From NCBI GenBank assembly GCA_964374095.1, contig CAYJXJ010000200.1, positions 1 through 7,754 on the forward strand: a DNA stretch of 7,754 nt. The letters are read 5' to 3'. Each line of letters starts with the position of its first letter. Position 1 is the stretch's first letter. Of the stretch, positions 5,618 through 7,754 are shown in pieces. The position numbers and the translations under genes were made by a program. The notes under the pieces are model-generated. The model ran no database searches, was not told the origin of the DNA, and saw only the letters and a list, made by a program, of their open reading frames with translations. This stretch comes from CAYJXJ01 sp964374095. Lineage in GTDB: Bacteria; Elusimicrobiota; Elusimicrobia; UBA1565; UBA9628.

Positions 5618-5838
5618 GGCGGTGTTGGCCCGAGTTGAAACCGACTAGCGCCCGTCGTCGTTTCTCCAGGAAGCCCACCACGGCGTGAAATTTAGAAATT
5701 AGATTATGTAGTGCTCTCATAGAGCACTCTGCGATTGTTAAATCTATTCTCTTCCAGCGCCATCATCCCCGGACTTCCCATTTTAAACTACTTGTCCGAC
5801 GAGGATATGCCCAATGCGCTCCTCTTCATCTTTTTGTC
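5618..5838 (+). other. Non-coding leader of the IS with a perfect hairpin
   Basis: No gene is supported in these 221 bases. The stem AGTGCTCT (5710-5717)/AGAGCACT (5721-5728) with loop CAT is perfect and lies about 120 bases before the transposase promoter. Many IS carry such a structure near the left end to stop transcripts arriving from outside from reaching the transposase; that role is inferred here. The stem has no T-tract after it. Confidence 0.5.
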
Positions 5839-5867
5839 TTGACACGCTATTTACAAAGTAATAATGT
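5839..5867 (+). promoter_or_regulatory. Transposase promoter inside the IS
   Basis: A perfect TTGACA (5839-5844) is followed after 17 bases by TAATGT (5862-5867), which keeps the T, A and last T of the -10 consensus. AATAAT at 5860-5865 is an alternative -10 with a 15-base spacer. Transcription would begin near 5872-5874, right at the GTG start, so the message would have almost no leader. Confidence 0.6.
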
Positions 5868-5873
5868 ACATAT

Positions 5874-7628
5874 GTGCCTATAGGAGCACCACTAAGCATA
5901 ACGCAAGTCAAGCGCTTCTTTCTGGCGCCACGCTCACCCAAACAACGCATGTACGAGGCCCTGCGCGCCTACTTCATCCAGGAACTTCCTTCTTTCGAAG
6001 CCGCACGCCTCTTCGGCTATACTGCCAACTCCTTCCGCGTGCTGTGCCACCAGTTCCGGCGTGACCACAATCCCGTATTCTTCGCCTCTCCCAAAAAAGG
6101 GCCCCACTTCCAACCCAAGAAAACCGCCGCCCGGGACTTGATCGTCAACTTGCGCAAACGTAATCACTCGGTCTACGAAATCAGCGAGATACTCAAAGAC
6201 CATGATCGTCTGCTGAGCCCAACCGGCGTCCGCGAAGTGCTTAAGGCAGAAGGCTTCGCTCCCTTGCCCAGGCGTCTGGATGAAGAGCGGCCGCAGCGCC
6301 CCCGGCCAACGATCGAACCTATCGCGGATGTCCGGAGCTTCTCCCTGGCTCCCCGCAGCTTCACTACCCGCTGCGGAGGACTGTTCTTATTTCTGCCAGA
6401 CCTGGCGCGTTTGGAGGTCGATCAACTCGCCAAGGCGGCGCGCTTGCCGGGCTCGAAAAAGATCCCGGCTGCCCACGCCTTGCGGGCGTGTCTGGCCTTG
6501 AAGCTCTGGTCGCTGGAACGCAAGAACCATGTCATGGCCCTGGCTGCTGATGAAGGATTGGGACTCTTCTCGGGACTCAACGTCACCCCCAAGAAAAGCT
6601 ACTTCTCGGAATACTCTTCCCGCACCACACACTCCACAACTACCCGGCTTTTGGCTGCCTGGCATAACCATCTCTCTGGCGACAATTTATTTCCAGGCAA
6701 ATCCTTCAACCTCCACTTCCATTCCGTTCCTGCCTATGGGGAAGACCCGATCATCGAACGCCATTACGTCTCGATGCGCAGCCGTAGACAACCCAGCGTT
6801 TTAGTCTTCCTTGCCCAGGATGATGACAGCCGCGCCTTCTGTTACTCAAACGCCGATCTGCGCAAGGGGGAAGAAGCTGAGGAAATCTTCCGTTTTGTTG
6901 AGTTCTGGAAAAAGACACATGGAAAGCTTCCCCCTCATCTCGTCTTTGATTCCAAGCTCACCACCCACCCAAACCTTGTGCGCCTGGATCGGATGGGAAT
7001 CACCTTTATTACGCTGCGCCGCCGCTCCCCAAAACTGCTGCTGAATGTCCTCCAAATTCCAACTTCCGCCTGGCGTGTGGTGGAACTGGATATCCCCGGT
7101 CGGAAATTCAATATGCCGCGCGTCTACGAACAAAGCGTTCAAGTTGCTGGAGGCACGTTCCGTCAGCTTTTTATCCAGGACCTTGGCCATGACGAACCTA
7201 CCATCCTGCTCACCAACGATCCCTCGTCCCTGAAACACCTCATCACCCGTTACGCCCAGCGCATGCTCATCGAAAACGCTCTCTCGGATGCGGTGCGCTT
7301 CTTCCATATGAACGCGCTCTCATCGACCGTCGGCCTCAAGGTCGATTTCGACATGACCTTGCTCGTCATCGCCTCCGGGCTTTACCGCCTGCTTGCCCGG
7401 CGCATGCGCGGCTACGCCGATGCTCAGGCCCGGCAAATCTTCCGCGATCTGCTTGATATGCCGGCCACCGTAACCATTTCAGAAAAAGAAGTGAACGTGG
7501 AATTCCATCGCCGCGCCCACCTGCCTATTTTGTTGGCCTCAGACCTCTTTGGCAAACGCGTCCCCATTCCCTGGTGGAACAACCTACCATTGCGTCTGTC
7601 CACCTACATGCGTCCACCAAAATCCTGA
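5874..7628 (+). CDS. IS4-type DDE transposase, first catalytic Asp apparently replaced by His
   Basis: This 584-residue enzyme would cut the IS ends and join them to a new CTAG target. The N-terminal 130 residues hold helix-turn-helix-like segments (SFEAARLFGYTANSFRVLCH at 40-59, and SVYEISEILKD then SPTGVREVLKAEG around 99-127), probably for binding the terminal repeats. The catalytic domain follows. The first-Asp position reads NLHFHSVPAYGED with His281. The second Asp is in LVFDSKLTT (Asp359). The Glu is in RYAQRMLIEN (Tyr460, Arg463, Glu467), which fits the IS4 Y-(2)-R-(3)-E signature, although the Lys expected six residues later is Val. Related transposases that I remember read LDFH at the first position. 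About 108 residues separate Asp359 and Glu467, consistent with the beta-strand insertion of IS4 enzymes. GTG 5874 is the first start of the frame; Met26 (ATG 5949) is an alternative that keeps all domains. There is no Shine-Dalgarno at GTG. The frame is otherwise intact. Confidence 0.87.
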   Translation: MPIGAPLSITQVKRFFLAPRSPKQRMYEALRAYFIQELPSFEAARLFGYTANSFRVLCHQFRRDHNPVFFASPKKGPHFQPKKTAARDLIVNLRKRNHSVYEISEILKDHDRLLSPTGVREVLKAEGFAPLPRRLDEERPQRPRPTIEPIADVRSFSLAPRSFTTRCGGLFLFLPDLARLEVDQLAKAARLPGSKKIPAAHALRACLALKLWSLERKNHVMALAADEGLGLFSGLNVTPKKSYFSEYSSRTTHSTTTRLLAAWHNHLSGDNLFPGKSFNLHFHSVPAYGEDPIIERHYVSMRSRRQPSVLVFLAQDDDSRAFCYSNADLRKGEEAEEIFRFVEFWKKTHGKLPPHLVFDSKLTTHPNLVRLDRMGITFITLRRRSPKLLLNVLQIPTSAWRVVELDIPGRKFNMPRVYEQSVQVAGGTFRQLFIQDLGHDEPTILLTNDPSSLKHLITRYAQRMLIENALSDAVRFFHMNALSSTVGLKVDFDMTLLVIASGLYRLLARRMRGYADAQARQIFRDLLDMPATVTISEKEVNVEFHRRAHLPILLASDLFGKRVPIPWWNNLPLRLSTYMRPPKS

Positions 7629-7653
7629 GTGCGTCCGCGTCGGCCGAACCGAC

Positions 7654-7699
7654 AAACGGCTGGTTTTGTTAGGTCAATTCCGCGCCGTGGAAATCCAGG
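7654..7699 (-). repeat. Right terminal inverted repeat of the IS
   Basis: This is the inverted partner of 5572-5617, 44 of 46 bases identical. It begins 25 bases after the transposase stop, and the short gap holds no gene. Confidence 0.93.
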
Positions 7700-7703
7700 C
7701 TAG
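7700..7703. repeat. Right copy of CTAG target-site duplication
   Basis: CTAG follows the right terminal repeat and matches 5568-5571. Removing the IS plus one CTAG restores a continuous sequence from 5571 to 7704. Confidence 0.65.
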
Positions 7704-7754
7704 CATCTCTCCAGAGAGATCAGCCGCTATTCTTGCCGAGGCACTGCCACGCTC
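7704..7754 (+). other. Right flank of the IS insertion, starts with a small hairpin
   Basis: ATCTCT (7705-7710) pairs with AGAGAT (7715-7720) around CCAG. Before the insertion this hairpin followed the 5522-5571 stem by one base. Omega RNAs I know of end with a similar short hairpin just before the nuclease start codon, so this may be the detached 3' end of that RNA. No start codon or recognisable protein motif appears before the window ends. Confidence 0.4.

Larger units (their letters stand above)
5572..7699 (+). mobile_element. Complete insertion sequence, 2128 bp, IS4-superfamily type
   Basis: The element has long terminal inverted repeats at both ends, a four-base CTAG duplication, one transposase gene occupying most of its length, and an internal promoter. 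No passenger gene is present. The ends CCTGGATTTCC and their inverted copy are intact, so the element could be moved in trans even if its own enzyme is inactive. It is inserted at the base of a stem in the RNA-like region. I cannot name the IS family with certainty: the transposase has an IS4-type signature, while the CTAG target is more typical of other families. Confidence 0.88.

Noticed and set aside
5751..5843. Short plus-strand frame ending in the IS leader (reading AIIPGLPILNYLSDEDMP)
   Set aside because: It is protein-like over about 25 codons but has no start with a ribosome binding site, and it lies in an IS leader where no second gene is expected.
1..7754. CRISPR array
   Set aside because: There are no regularly spaced repeats of 20-40 bases. 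The repeats seen are IS ends, a two-copy 16-base unit and short boxes.

Overview
The window looks like a GC-rich chromosome segment from a Gram-negative (two-membrane) bacterium. The evidence is two proteins with outer-membrane beta-barrel character, each ending in an aromatic residue, and an exported FecR-domain protein. The FecR protein and its long C-terminal region remind me of proteins in Elusimicrobiota genomes, but that is recall, not proof, and no marker gene fixes the phylum.

Layout. (1) Bases 1-140 hold the C-terminal end of a winged-helix-like protein. Its stop codon runs into a cluster of three related 14-bp boxes (141-239). (2) Bases 271-1547 hold a RES-type toxin-antitoxin operon. 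It has a consensus sigma70-type promoter, an antitoxin with an HTH and a RES-binding C-terminal region, and a RES-domain toxin joined to it by a 4-base GTGA overlap. (3) Bases 1548-1830 are non-coding, with two tandem hairpins and a run of nine G. (4) Bases 1831-5285 are a three-gene envelope operon: FecR-domain protein, large beta-barrel, small beta-barrel. The first two genes overlap by 4 bases and the third follows after 15 bases. The small barrel gene contains a G9 tract, and a one-base slip in either direction would truncate the protein. (5) Bases 5286-5571 hold no gene but are full of RNA-like structure. The core resembles the HEARO/omega RNA that accompanies IscB/IsrB nucleases. (6) Bases 5572-7699 are a complete insertion sequence with 46-bp terminal inverted repeats (44/46 matching), a CTAG duplication, a hairpin in the leader, a promoter, and one IS4-type DDE transposase of 584 residues whose first catalytic Asp appears to be His. 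(7) The last 51 bases are the far side of the insertion site and begin with another small hairpin.

Main interpretation. The RNA-like region and the final 51 bases were contiguous before the IS arrived. If the omega-RNA reading is right, the IS has cut an OMEGA (IscB/IsrB) element at or near the 3' end of its guide RNA, separating it from a nuclease gene that would lie beyond the right edge. That gene is not visible here, so the link is an inference. The envelope operon looks like a surface or outer-membrane system that may be switched on and off, but its biochemical role cannot be read from the sequence.
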